Assembly (NCBI RefSeq): GCF_000485595.1
Contig: NW_014578000.1
Location: forward strand, 606 to 43,173
DNA: 42,568 bases
Reading direction: 5' to 3'
From: Priapulus caudatus
Taxonomy: Eukaryota > Priapulida > Priapulimorpha > Priapulimorphida > Priapulidae
Position numbers and translations under genes: made by a program. Shown here in pieces: positions 11,187-21,120 of this stretch (position 1 is the stretch's first letter; every line of letters starts with the position of its first letter). The notes below the pieces were generated by a model, which was not told the DNA's origin, searched no databases, and saw nothing but the letters and a program-made list of their open reading frames with translations.

Positions 11187-11507
11187 AGACGTCGCTACTG
11201 TTCAACCTTACTGGAATCATCGCGACTGTTTCATCCTTCGCGTAAGTGTTTAAGCAGGTAGATCGATTTAGCTTTCACGTTAGCTGAGTTTCGGGCGGAT
11301 GAGAGGTGGCTGCTGTCTTATCTTTTCAATGAGAATCAGAAAACAGTTCAGATAACGAAGAAGGTCAGCGCTTTAGGTCAGAGTGTATATGGATGGGGGC
11401 TCGCGTATCAGAGAGCTGATAATATAGCAGCCTTTTGTTGGCTAAACGTCAAAGGTGTTGTATGTCATTTGTGATTTGTTGTGGTAAAACGAGTCAACGT
11501 GTAGAGA

Positions 11508-11513
11508 AATAAA
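11508..11513 (+). promoter_or_regulatory. Polyadenylation signal AATAAA of receptor copy 3
   Basis: AATAAA lies about 320 bases after the receptor end, in the conserved 3' flank. It matches the positions at 6989 and 39100. Copy 4 has the weaker ATTAAA at 21051-21056. Confidence 0.5.
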
Positions 11514-11580
11514 ACTCCATTAAAAATAGTTTATTTTACAAGATTACAAGTTGAAAGTATGCGCAAGCAAATTCTTTATA

Positions 11581-12437
11581 TGATTCATAAAAAAATCCAT
11601 AATTACAATGTATGACTATATACTGATCAGACTGCCGACACCTGCTGCTTGATTGCCTGGAAAGATGTCACGACGCGTGGTGTTCCTATCCCCTTGTGGC
11701 TATACCCCAAGACGATCGGTATCTTGAAAACCGCCTTCTCCGCCCACCTCACATGCGAGCACGGTGCACATGTGAGGTACATCGCGCCTGGAATGGCAAT
11801 GGAGCCTTCCGCTCCACGACTCTATCCGGGATTGTCATAACGCGACTAGGTACACGTTGGCTTCGGCAGTATGATTGCAGTGGGACTGACTGTTTGTTTG
11901 TATCACTGTTCCTGGATGTATTGTCATAATGCACGCTATAAACAATTATGTACCCAGTCTTTTTTCTATATAGGTGGCGGTATTATTGGAACATAGTTAT
12001 GATATATCGTTTTTAGTTGGAAATACGTTTTCATGAGGACATGAACTTTTCAAGAAGGGTCAAGGGAATTATTGTATTCAGCAAACGGTGGCGACAGGAT
12101 GCGACGCTTGGCATGTCGCATCTTATGCCAGTATCGAATTGACAAGCGGTGACCGCGTCTTGATGCGACGCTTATAGCGTTTGGGACAACAGCGGTGACA
12201 AATAGTGACGGCCTCTTGAGCGTTGGGACAATAGCGGTGACAAGCTGGACGGCCAGGTGACGCGACGCGTATTGAAATCAGCAGGTACTGAGAATAGGTG
12301 ACGCGATGCGCTGTGACGTGGAACGGGCGCGACAGCATCGCTTGCTATTTCACGCCAAAAAATCTAGTTTTAACTAGAGCACTCAGAGAGCACAGACATC
12401 CGCCAAGGCAGCTGAATTCTCTCAATGTAAAATTTTG
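11581..12437. other. Unique stretch with a short imperfect GC-rich repeat, no gene seen
   Basis: I see no supported gene. Between about 12060 and 12330 a loose repeat of GCGACGC / AGCGGTGACAA / GCGTTGGGACAA elements recurs two or three times. The small open frames around 11650-11930 have no recognisable content. Confidence 0.5.
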
Positions 12438-12815
12438 TATTAATTAATTAATTAATTAAGTGGAAAAATTAATTAATTAATTAATTAAATAATTAATTGG
12501 ATCCGGATCACCACTAAAATGTAATCAATTCTAAGTTACCCCATTTCTGACCTATCCTGGAAATTTTATTAATTAATGAATGAATTAATTAATTGGATCC
12601 GGATCACCACCCAATTATGACAATCCGTCCATAACTTTTTCAGTTAGGCTTAACCTGTATGATACAGGCGGTTCCGGTGCGGCGGCAGCGGCGGTGGCGG
12701 GCCAATCAGCCAATCAGCGAGCGTACCCAAACCCACAAACCCATAAACCAACACTCAAACACACGCCGGTGAAAACATAACCTCCGCCAAGCCCCTGGCG
12801 GAGGTAATTACCTGC
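12438..12815 (+). mobile_element. Non-autonomous element tail, RTE/MITE-like
   Basis: TTAA-rich sequence is followed twice (12498-12515 and 12595-12610) by AATTGGATCCGGATCACCAC. Next come the phrases GACCTATCCTGGAAATTTTA and ATCCGTCCATAACTTTTTCA, and finally GGTGAAAACATAACCTCCGC with a GGCGGAGGTAA end. From general knowledge, this combination is a common repeat end in marine animal genomes, usually assigned to RTE-type LINE tails or small transposons. The assignment is from memory of the motif. A GC-rich patch near 12665-12700 interrupts it. No coding region is present. Confidence 0.5.
12781..12804. repeat. Perfect 9-bp hairpin at the element end
   Basis: CCTCCGCCA and TGGCGGAGG are perfect inverted repeats with a six-base loop. 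They lie at the right end of the element above. Confidence 0.85.
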
Positions 12816-12824
12816 CAAATCAGT

Positions 12825-13068
12825 TAATCCGGTTTCGCCTAGGCAGTATATAAGCTAGATCCACACAAACGTCACCATTCTTCGCCACACGCCGCTGTCG
12901 ATTCTAAATTGATTTTTGAGGACCGTGCAACGGGCATATCCATCGAGCTATCCCCCGAGAATAGACGCTATTGAACTACAACAATTATTGTATTGGGAAA
13001 AAGTTAAAGATTTCCGTGTAGGATCTGTAGCGTCGACAGCGTAGACTTGTAGCAACCGTAGATTGTAN
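12825..13068. repeat. R1 repeat, rearranged partial copy
   Basis: TATATAAG at 12847-12854, with the same preceding sequence (GGTTTCGCCTAGGCAG), matches 7060-7082. The copy then jumps at about 12880 to the part that starts at TTCTTCGCCACACG (7458), omitting about 370 bp. It runs into the assembly gap. Confidence 0.65.
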
Positions 13069-13078
13069 NNNNNNNNNA
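13069..13078. other. Assembly gap (10 N)
   Basis: Ten Ns sit between two partial R1 copies that overlap in content. The gap is therefore probably a collapsed or misjoined repeat, and its true size is unknown. Confidence 0.95.
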
Positions 13079-13480
13079 TTGTATGATTCACATTACGTAT
13101 TTCTATCGCGTAAAATCATACTTGTTATGATTGTACTATTCGAAGATGAACTTAGTTAAACTTACTTGTATTTATGGATGATTTACGTGACGTATTCTGT
13201 CGTGTTGAAGGACGCGATGAAACGCACTTCCACTAACTTCTTTATAGCATATACGTATTGATGATTTGCACATGTATGTGTATGGTATAAAGTACATAAT
13301 AAACATTCTTCGCCACACGCCGCTGTCGATTCTAGATTGATTTTTGAGGACCGTGCAACGGGCATATCCATCGAGCTATCACCCGAGAATAGACGCTATT
13401 AAACTACAACAATTATTGTACTGGGAAAAAGTTGAAGATCTCCGTGTAGGATCTGTAGCGTCGACAGCGTAGACTTGTAA
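13079..13480. repeat. R1 repeat, partial copy
   Basis: This matches about 7225-7625, including AATAAA at 13298-13303 and the GAGGACCGTGCAACGGGC stretch. It breaks off at GTAGACTTGTA near 13478. Confidence 0.75.
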
Positions 13481-13681
13481 CCACCAGTAGAGCTAGATGA
13501 CGTAGTCGAAGATTCGTTGTTGAACTAGGACTTTATTAGTAACTCGAACACATACAAAATATATACATACTAGCGGGATACTCGGCGTTGCCCGGGGAAA
13601 TCAGTGGCGTTACTCAGTTGGTGACCGCTTGGTTGAAAGAAAAATACCCAAAAAAATCGAACTATCTATCTACCCATCCAT

Positions 13682-13880
13682 CTATCCCATTTCATGCCAT
13701 CCCATTCCATCCCATCCCATCCCATGCCATGCTATGCCATGACATGCCATTCCATGCCATGCCATCCCATCCCATCCCATCCCATCCAATCCCATCCAAT
13801 CCCATGCCATGCCATGCCATGCCATGCCATCCCATCCCATCCCATGCCATGTCATCGCATGCGCCATCCCATGCCATCCA
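13682..13880. repeat. CCATN pentanucleotide microsatellite
   Basis: About 40 units of CCATC, CCATG or CCATT are mixed irregularly. The Met/Gly/Trp-His frames on the minus strand and the Ser/His/Pro frames on the plus strand are translations of the repeat. Confidence 0.9.
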
Positions 13881-14028
13881 ATCCTATTCCAAGCATTAAA
13901 AAACAATAAGAAATCAAAAGATAAAAGACATTAAAAATTAAAAATTAAAAATTAAATGAAAGAAATTTAAAATAATGCATACTAAAGAGGTAGGTAAAAG
14001 GGAAAAAATAAAAAAAGGAAAAATAAGT

Positions 14029-14099
14029 TTCCTCACTGGGACTCGAACCCGGAATCCCGGTGTAGGAGACGAATGTTCTAGCGATTATGCCACTGCGCC
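14029..14099 (-). tRNA. tRNA-Arg(CCT)-like sequence, degenerate
   Basis: Read on the minus strand, the A box is TGGCATAATCGC (from 14092 down) and the B box region is GGGTTCGAGTCCC. The loop CTCCTAC places anticodon CCT, as in tRNA-Arg. The TTCGAGT loop has a five-pair stem with one mismatch. The acceptor ends (GGCGCAG and TGAGGAA) do not pair, and the anticodon stem has only two good pairs plus wobble. It is best read as a tRNA pseudogene or the promoter head of a SINE, not as a working tRNA. Both Pol III boxes look intact, so transcription is possible. Confidence 0.55.
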
Positions 14100-14341
14100 G
14101 TTAAGGGTATACATCATGGATTTACACGTACGTGATGTTTTAATATGTACGCACCGCCATCTATTGATGAATGGAATTTTTATAAATGTTTAACTTTTTA
14201 ACTTTTTTAAATTTTTGTTTCAGCCAGAACCACCTCCCAGACGTGCTAATTCTGAAAATATCTTTAGATTTCCTCTAGGCTGCGGAGTTATCTAGTTATG
14301 CGAGTACGGACTAATTCGGCTGAACAACTTTATATATATAG

Positions 14342-15660
14342 ACGGCAACCTAGTTGACCTTGCCTAGGTCCCGTCATCTCTGTTTTCGTCTCTACATCTT
14401 GATAGGAATGACCAGGTCATAACTCACGTATGATCTGGGTAATGACTCACGTACGTCTCCTGGGTAGGTAACTCTCTTTTGATCTTTCGTCCGTCTATTT
14501 ATATGATTCCGAAAACCGCCCGGCGACATTTCAATCCGACTGGTTTTTCGTCATTACCGACCGGACCTTGGCGGGGCTAGGAGACGCGACGAGGCTACGC
14601 AGATATATAGTGCCGTACATCCCGCGTCATTACCAAAACAATAACGAACCACCAGGCCAGAACACAGGCCAATTAGTTCCACTGCCTCGCCTGGCTAGAA
14701 GCGCTCCTGGTTAATTACAACGCACAATGTACAATACAACATTCCTTCCTTCCCTCTCGAAATAATTCGTGTCCCCACGAAAATACAGTTATACATAAAA
14801 ATCATTAAAAGTTAAAAACGTTAGTCTAAGGCTGCAACATCAAACAGTGTCATGATGATAAGGTATATCCTTGAGGTCCGAGAAAGGATGGAAATTAAAG
14901 TCTGGTTTTGAATCGAGTAACGATTTAGAAAGGGGATATTGCTGCAGCTGTCCAGTAAAAATGAGCGCTCATTTTCGTATCACAAGAAAGGGTCGACAGT
15001 CTGCAACGGTAACTCAACTCGAATCGGCATGGAAAGGCTAGGGAAGGAAGGCGAAACAAGGATTCCTATTACCGCGTACAGCACGTTAGTAAATCTGTTA
15101 AACAAAAAACAAACGACGAAACATAAAATACAGATATCATCGGCTATAAGCTATATCGTAAACCCAGATCCATAACCAATTCTTTGTTTATTAAAAATTT
15201 GAATTCGTGGTTTCGCTATATATGTCATGGTATCGACCAAATGGTATCGGCTAGCAGCCGTGACTCAAAAATGACGCGACGCGTGACGAAATCGGACGTA
15301 CCCAATTCCCGGGCAGAGCTGTTTTAGCTCATTCGTCACTTTTAATTAAATATCTTTATTACGCACTATGGTGAGTTTGTACCGTAGTATGCAACAGCTC
15401 TGTTGGCAGGGACACTAATTTCCGCTTATCCTATTGGCCACGTTCGAGGTCATACTTTAGAAGCGGCTAGGTGTCTCGCCTTTCTCATCGCATAGGCTTA
15501 ATAATGTACATCTCTCCATTCGACGCTTTGAGTCACCGTCACGCCGTACAATGAAATTCGAATACCACGCTAGCTATAGCTACGAAAATTCGCGAGCTAT
15601 TTTACTGTTAATAAATTATAAAGAATTTGTGGCTATGTATACAGTGAAATTACGATGTAG
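14342..15660. other. Mostly unique sequence, no gene seen
   Basis: A short R1 fragment lies at 14683-14743 (ACTGCCTCGCCTGGCTAGAA, then CAACGCACAATGTACAATAC). The remainder has only short open frames without recognisable content. Confidence 0.5.
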
Positions 15661-15666
15661 CTTACC

Positions 15667-15879
15667 CTATCGTCGCCGTGTATATTTCTTCTTCATCGGC
15701 TCCTCGACCTTGCTCGGTGCGACCTGCTCGTCCGGGTTCTGCAGGCTATGATGAGGTATATGTCTCTCCTTCTTCATCTGGGGGATTAGCATAGCGAATG
15801 CGGAATCTTCTTCTTGTTCTTCTTCTTCTGGTTCCGGGGGATTAGCGTAGCGAATGCGGATCGTTGCATCCTCCACCAA
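15667..15879 (-). CDS. Possible small charged ORF, 70 codons
   Basis: The minus-strand frame opens at an ATG at 15879 and reads IRIRYANPPEPEEEEQEE, then DSAFAMLIPQMKKERH, and ends in a basic tail, KKKYTRRR. It contains an internal DNA duplication: GGGGATTAGCGTAGCGAATG at about 15837 and a near copy at 15781. The acidic-then-basic composition could be a gag-like or exon remnant, but the start lies inside the edge of an R1 copy. I do not recognise it, and chance is a real alternative. Confidence 0.2.
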   Translation of the reverse strand: MVEDATIRIRYANPPEPEEEEQEEDSAFAMLIPQMKKERHIPHHSLQNPDEQVAPSKVEEPMKKKYTRRR

Positions 15880-16391
15880 TTATTGTACTGGGAAAAAGTT
15901 GAAGATCTCCGTGTAGGATCTGTAGCGTCGACAGCGTAGACTTGTAGCAACCGTAGATTGTAGCAAATAGCAGATTGTAGCAACGTAGAGTAGCAGCGTA
16001 CATACCCTCCTGCCTCGCCTGGCTAGAAGCGCTGCTGGTTAAATACAACGCACAATGTACAATACAACATTTGCAATCGCAATTTGCAACAGCCATTCAC
16101 GGTTATGTTTGGCTATAACGCTATTCCACTCACAATTACATCTCCCGTCAATATTGACGTGTTTATAGAATGTGGCCATCTAACGGACACAAGTTCCGTG
16201 CGCGTCAATTACGCCGCCAACAGCAACCATGGAAAACACTGAAAACACTGAACTGCATGCATCTCCCCCCGCATGCACTTAATGGTTCGTTTGATATAAA
16301 AAAAATCGTCGACGCCACCCCTGGTGTCACGCGTTGTAGTCACACACCCGTGAACCACTCCCGCCTGATTTTCATTGGTGGATATGATTAC
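15877..16391. repeat. R1 repeat, 3' part, ahead of block B
   Basis: This matches 7558-8060 closely, including the TTTGCAATCGCAATTTGCAA palindromic stretch and CATGCATCTCCCCCCGCATG. It ends at the solo LTR insertion. In block A the same sequence runs straight on into the telomeric tract. Confidence 0.8.
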
Positions 16392-17437
16392 TGTGACGGC
16401 GCGGGTGAATGAGTAGCGCTGTCGGGGGAAATAGCGATGGTCCGGAAGTAGAATTCGGGATATCCCCGGGGTTAGTACCGAAACACCGGAACACCGAAAT
16501 CACCGCAACACCGAAATAACACGCGCTTGGTAAACGGAACAGCAATCCGGGGGCTCGGCACGTGAAGCGATCGATCGGTGGATCAACGTGTTAGGTAGTG
16601 CGGTGCGCGACAGAGCGTACCGTGTTCGGCCTGCGCCGCGGATTAGCGCTACTGAGAGCGACTCATGGGCAGGCGCCCGCGGAGAGTATAGAGGGGCACC
16701 GCGCGCCTGACGATTAGCATTTTGAGTTGGAGAGAGAGGAGTGAGAAGACGAGAGGAGTTGAGAAGACGAGGCGGAGTTGAGTTGGTTGAGAGTGGACAG
16801 ATTGAGAGTAGAGGGTTTAGTGCAGGGTGTTATTCAGGAAACCTACTGATGTGTATTTCGCGAGTTAGCGAGTTACCGTAACGTTGAGCGAGTAACACAT
16901 TTGTGCGGAGATAATATTCCGTGAAATAACACCAGCGCCGAAACGATGTGAGTACGCTCAGAAACCTCTGAAAGCTGACTCGTTTGATTACCGAGTGCGT
17001 TCAGTTGTATCTTACCCATTTCTTTCGTTGTTTTGTAAATAAACATATATTTACTCTTGATCACACTTTTTGCTGCCGCCTTCATTTCCCAGTTCTACAC
17101 GTCATCTTTATACCCGCCGAGAAGGTACCCTGATAACCGTACGCTCCTCACACCATCTCATCAGTCCTTACAGCAACGCACCGCGCTTGGCGAGAGAAAT
17201 CTTTCGCTGAAAGGTGACTACCAACGCAGCGAATACCACGGACGCAGCGAGCACTACCGCCCGAGGATCGTTTTAGAGGCGGCGATTTACGGGGTGGCAA
17301 GTCTGCGTCGCACTTTCGGGAGCCGAAACATCTGACCACCGAAAAGTCGTGTGCGGCGAAACATCTGACGCCCCGAAAAAGATTCGCGCGAGCGAACTGC
17401 GGCAGGGCTCGCAGAGCAGCAGGCCGAGCCGTTCTAC
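16392..17437. mobile_element. Solo LTR, about 1046 bp
   Basis: Block A is uninterrupted here (GATATGATCACTATCGCC, near 8063). Block B has 1046 extra bases flanked by TTAC on both sides (16388-16391 and 17438-17441), so the insert has a clean target-site duplication and a known empty site. It begins TGTGACGGCG and ends GCCGTTCTAC, an imperfect inverted repeat with the TG start usual for LTRs. It has a possible TATA (GTATAGA, about 16686) and AATAAA at 17038-17043. There is no coding region. The fit is to an LTR left after recombination between two ends. Confidence 0.6.
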
Positions 17438-17529
17438 TTACTATCGCCACTATCTGCACGGAAGGGTCGGTCCTATAGGTAGTAGCTAATATGTACCGAC
17501 GGTAACTATACTGATATGGTAGGTGGGAG

Positions 17530-17562
17530 GGTTAGGGTTTGGGTTAGGGTTAGGGTTAGGGA
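17530..17562. repeat. Short interstitial telomeric tract
   Basis: About five TTAGGG-type units sit in the same flanks as the 137-bp tract at 8148. Confidence 0.85.
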
Positions 17563-18009
17563 GTAGGCGTAGGCGACATACTCGCCGACATCTCGGGTAC
17601 TACATATACAACAACGATCCATTCAGCGCCACTATCGCGGCCATCTCTTTTTCACGGACGCTATACCCAGGCACAGAGGCTCTTCTAGCGTGCGAGCTAC
17701 CAGTAAAATTATCAGCAATTGTAAGATGAATATAGGTAAATTAAAGCATGACGCCCTGTGTTCCCCGCTATGGCTACTAATGCCTATTAATGTACAGGAA
17801 GATAGCGCTCGCGCGTCGGTCACCTTTGACTGCCAAGATAATTTTCTTCGGCTCGTCTTATACGTTCAAAGTTGGGCCGGGCAGGCCGACAGCACGTGTG
17901 CTTGGTAAAATCCGATCTATAATATTCCCTTTGCTCGCAGCATCACGCGCTGCGTTCCCCGCTATGCCTATAATAATGTACAGGAAGATGGCGCTAGTGC
18001 GTCGGTCAC

Positions 18010-18048
18010 AGTAGAGTCCCGGGCCTTTCTTTATATTATGGGACTCTA
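18010..18048. mobile_element. 39-bp palindromic mini-insertion with GGTCAC duplication
   Basis: Inside the second 180-bp unit, TAGAGTCCC (18012-18020) and GGGACTCTA (18040-18048) form perfect 9-bp inverted repeats around a short AT-rich centre. GGTCAC flanks the insert on both sides (18004-18009 and 18049-18054). The neighbouring unit at 17817 has the uninterrupted sequence with one GGTCAC. The same insert is present in block C (36107-36144). It looks like a miniature inverted-repeat element or its footprint. Confidence 0.65.
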
Positions 18049-19302
18049 GGTCACCTTTGACTGCCAAGAGAATTTTCTTCGGCCGTTCTCATACGTTCAA
18101 ACTGGTCGCGGGTGGCCCGACGGCACGCGGGCATATCTGTAGCCTAACTGTTTTTTCTGATTACGTTAAATACGCAAATAATAAGGAACCGAACGTATTT
18201 ATCCCCAAGGTGACCCTAGGGTGCAATTCGGGATCGTTGATATCGTGTACAAATATGTATCACTGAACTGTTTAAAATAACAATATGTTATTATATTTTA
18301 TTATATGGTATTATATAATATTATATATTATTTTTATATACATATTATGTTGCCTTATGTTATTATATACAGCTCAGTGATACATATCTTGATGATATCC
18401 AATATTCGGACCGCAACCTGTCAAATGACGACTAAAATTGCTCAGCGTAATCTAGAAGCAAATTATAGCAGTTCTGGAGTTGCGGATTTAAACTCGGAGT
18501 TCAGAGAAACAAGCTTTCTGGGAAACGCTAATTAATTGCGAGTAAAGTACATATAATATTAGTAATGCGAAGCGTTTATAAGTACATTTCGGGCCGCGAT
18601 CCCCGCAGTCAGGCATGGTGCTGCGACCACAATATCTAAATTGAAAACCGAACGTATTTATCCGTCAGGTGACGCTACTGTGCAATTCGGATATATATAA
18701 TTATGTATATACATAGTCAAATGAATATAGAAGATCTTGGTCTTAAAATCCTGGCGTGTCACATTAGTGTATAAAGATTTAGAACATTAAGAAAGTTTGC
18801 ATTAACCGATATTTATTTATTCAAACGAGCTAATATTATAATATTATACAGCGCGTCCCTGGTACATGATAAGCGAGGCGGGCCGCCTCGCTAAATTTTT
18901 GGGGAAATTGCCGTTTCGCTGCTAAATTTCGCCCCCCCTCAACCGTTAACCGGCCGCCAACTTTCTCCATCCGTGGGGTTTTTATTTTTTTTAATATTAT
19001 ACAATGTTACCCTCTTCTTACAGCACCTACCCGCCCCTCATGTATCGATGAATGCTGCTCACATAAATATATAGAGACACCTATAGTCTACCTAGTATAT
19101 TATTTCTATGATGCTGCCACACATCAAAGCAAACACCGCGGGCGCGCCCTCGCTCGCTAGACACGGACCAGCCAGGTGCTACGTACGTGTACGAAGGCAC
19201 TAATATGCACGGCTATGTATCATACGTACTATGTACTAAGGAACTCGCGTCAGCGATTTCGGCGCTCACTTATCAACCCTGCTGCATCGCTCACGATTTT
19301 AT

Positions 19303-19358
19303 CTATCCATCCATCCATCCATCCATCCATCCATCCATCCATCCATCCATCCATCCAT
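19303..19358. repeat. CATC microsatellite, long allele
   Basis: About 13 CATC units lie upstream of receptor copy 4, the longest of the three homologous loci. Confidence 0.95.
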
Positions 19359-19736
19359 TCATTTTTCTGTCTGTCATTGATTATGTAATCAATATCCACG
19401 AATTGTCAACCATTATTGTCTACCGTGGTTATTGTTTCTTCAACGCTAATATTATGGCATGCCTCTTCCCTCCTGATCCTCTGCTAGCGTAACTAGGCGT
19501 AACCTGTTCCTAGCTCTATTTTATCTGTTTGCGAGAACGTAAGCATGCTAGATGTCATGCTTTGTATGGTTTGCGCCAATGCATATGTCTATTTGAGTAG
19601 GGCAAGCAAAAGTATATCGACTGCCTCTGGTGCAAATATAATGAGTGGAGATATCAATTTAATATGAAGCCGCAGTGTGGGTCATGGCACGCCATTAGTG
19701 ATACGGAGCTGGCGTGGTGAGATTCATTTCTGCATC

Positions 19737-20747
19737 ATGGCGACAGCTGATGGTTCACTGTGCAACATCTCCGGGTCTGTGTCCGAGAATGGGAGCTTGG
19801 TCGGCTGCATGGAGTCGGACGTTGAACAGGGCGTAGTCCCAGCAATTCAGGCGTGGATCACTTACCTGCTGATTCCTGTCAACATTCTCAGCATACTTGC
19901 TAATCTTCTCGTCATCTTGGCTGTGACACGGACATCACACCTGCAGGAGCCGGCACACAAGCTGATCGCAAACTTGGCTGTCGCCGATTTCCTCATGGGT
20001 GTGCAAGGAGCCTTCTTCTCACCAACGGTCATTCTAGTCGAGTTCCCACCAAAGATCATATGCCTTGGACACTTTACTTTGGCTACGCTCTCGGCCATCG
20101 GATCAATGACCACTCTCATTGCCATCAACGTAGACAGGTATATTGCAATATCGCGACCGCTACACTACTACCAGATCGTCACACCGCGCGTTGTCTTGGT
20201 AATGGTAGGTCTGGCTTGGGGCTTTGCCCTCCTCGTAAGCGTGCTAACTCTCATTGGCAACCGCTGGCAGCCGGATCAACCATGTATCTATGACACCGTC
20301 ACGAGTAGAACATCTGTCATCTTTTCGGCGATAGTCGTTGGTACGTGTGGCGTCGCCATCTTCTCCATCTACGGTTACATGATGATGATTGCCAAGCACC
20401 ACCAGCAGCAGATCCACCAGGAACCGAGCAGCAGCGGTTCGCAGGAGCGATCGGCACCGCTAGCTCCATCTCCGACGCCAACTCGTGACGAGCCATATGA
20501 AACTTGCCCAAGACGTTTGCATACGTACCGGTCGGCACCTTCTTCGTCTGCACTGGGCTTCCAGTAACTCATCTGATCCGTAGAGCGTCGCCGACGGTCT
20601 ACATACGATACGGCTCGCCGTGGCGCGAGGCTTCGGCTACCTGCTGGTGTACTGCATTCTAGCATGAACTTCTTGATATATGCATCAAAAAGCAGCTCAG
20701 TTCCGCGCCGCCTTCCGGCGGCTGTTGCCCCCTCGCGTGGACACTAG
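19737..20747 (+). pseudogene. Class A GPCR, MECA-like, copy 4 (open through TM5, then frameshifted)
   Basis: This is the best-preserved N-terminal part: 236 codons are clean from the ATG at 19737 (A at -3 and G at +4). An in-frame ATG at 19677 is less likely, because indels in other copies break that extension. Residues 10 (NIS) and 18 (NGS) are N-glycosylation sites. TM1 is about 40-63 (Asn56), TM2 76-94 (LAVAD, Asp84), TM3 109-139 (Cys109, DRY 133-135), TM4 151-173 (Trp161), a loop Cys at 183, and TM5 192-218 without the usual proline. Loop 3 is Gln/His/Ser-rich. Indels after about 20447 shift the frame, which stops at 20567. TM6, TM7 and the terminal TAG (20745) are still visible in other frames. 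The expected length is about 332 residues. The missing TM5 proline and the TM5 end SIYGYMMMIAK recall melanocortin/S1P/cannabinoid receptors. The ligand is unknown. Confidence 0.85.
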
Positions 20748-21120
20748 AGACAATTCATCGCGACTGTTTCATCTTTGCCGTAAGTGTTTAAGGCAGGTAG
20801 ATCGATTTAGCTTATCACGTTAGCTGAGTTCGGCGGATGAGAGGTGGCTGCTGTCCTAACTTTTCAATGAGAATCAGAAAAACAGTTCAGATAACGAAGA
20901 AGGTCAGCGTTTCTACCCAGATGTAATGGATGGGGGGTTTACGTATCAGATAGCCTGATAATATAGCAACATTTTGTTGCTAAACGTCAAAAGGTGTTGT
21001 AGGCAATTTATGTCTGTCGTTGTTGTAAAACGAGTCAACGTAGTACAGAAATTAAACTCTATTAACAATAGTTCATTTCACAAGATTGCAAGTTGAACCG
21101 TATGCGCAAGCAAATTCTTT

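Larger units (their letters stand above)
8086..11580. repeat. Duplicated receptor block A
   Basis: This block holds the telomeric tract, one 180-bp repeat unit (about 8508-8645), an AT-rich segment, a CATC repeat and receptor copy 3 with its 3' flank. It aligns with block B (17438-21120) throughout and with block C (35884-39180) from the 180-bp unit onward. Homology ends near 11580 at AAATTCTTTA, exactly where the downstream 180-bp array begins in blocks B and C. Confidence 0.85.
13570..14341. mobile_element. Non-autonomous transposable element with internal tRNA-like sequence
   Basis: The left end, TAGCGGGATACTCGGCGTTG followed by CCCGGGG, and the right end, CTGCGGAGTTATCTAG through to TTTATATATATAGACGG, resemble a widely scattered invertebrate repeat whose ends I recognise only in outline. 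Inside are a CCATN pentanucleotide microsatellite (13682-13880), an A-rich stretch and a minus-strand tRNA-like sequence (14029-14099). No protein is encoded. It could be a SINE-like unit, or a nested set in which the tRNA-like part is a separate insertion. Confidence 0.45.
17438..21120. repeat. Duplicated receptor block B, receptor-containing part
   Basis: This aligns with block A (8070-11580) and, from 17795, with block C (35884-39180). It has two 180-bp units upstream (17795-17975 and 17977-18141), an AT-rich middle, a CATC repeat, receptor copy 4 and its 3' flank. Unlike block A, homology with C continues on downstream to about 29040. Confidence 0.85.

Noticed and set aside
13588-13909. 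Frames rich in Met, His, Ser, Gly and Trp
   Set aside because: They are translations of the CCATN repeat.
19677-19736. Upstream ATG of receptor copy 4 adding 20 residues
   Set aside because: The extension is not kept in frame in the other copies, while the ATG at 19737 has a better context and is shared by all.
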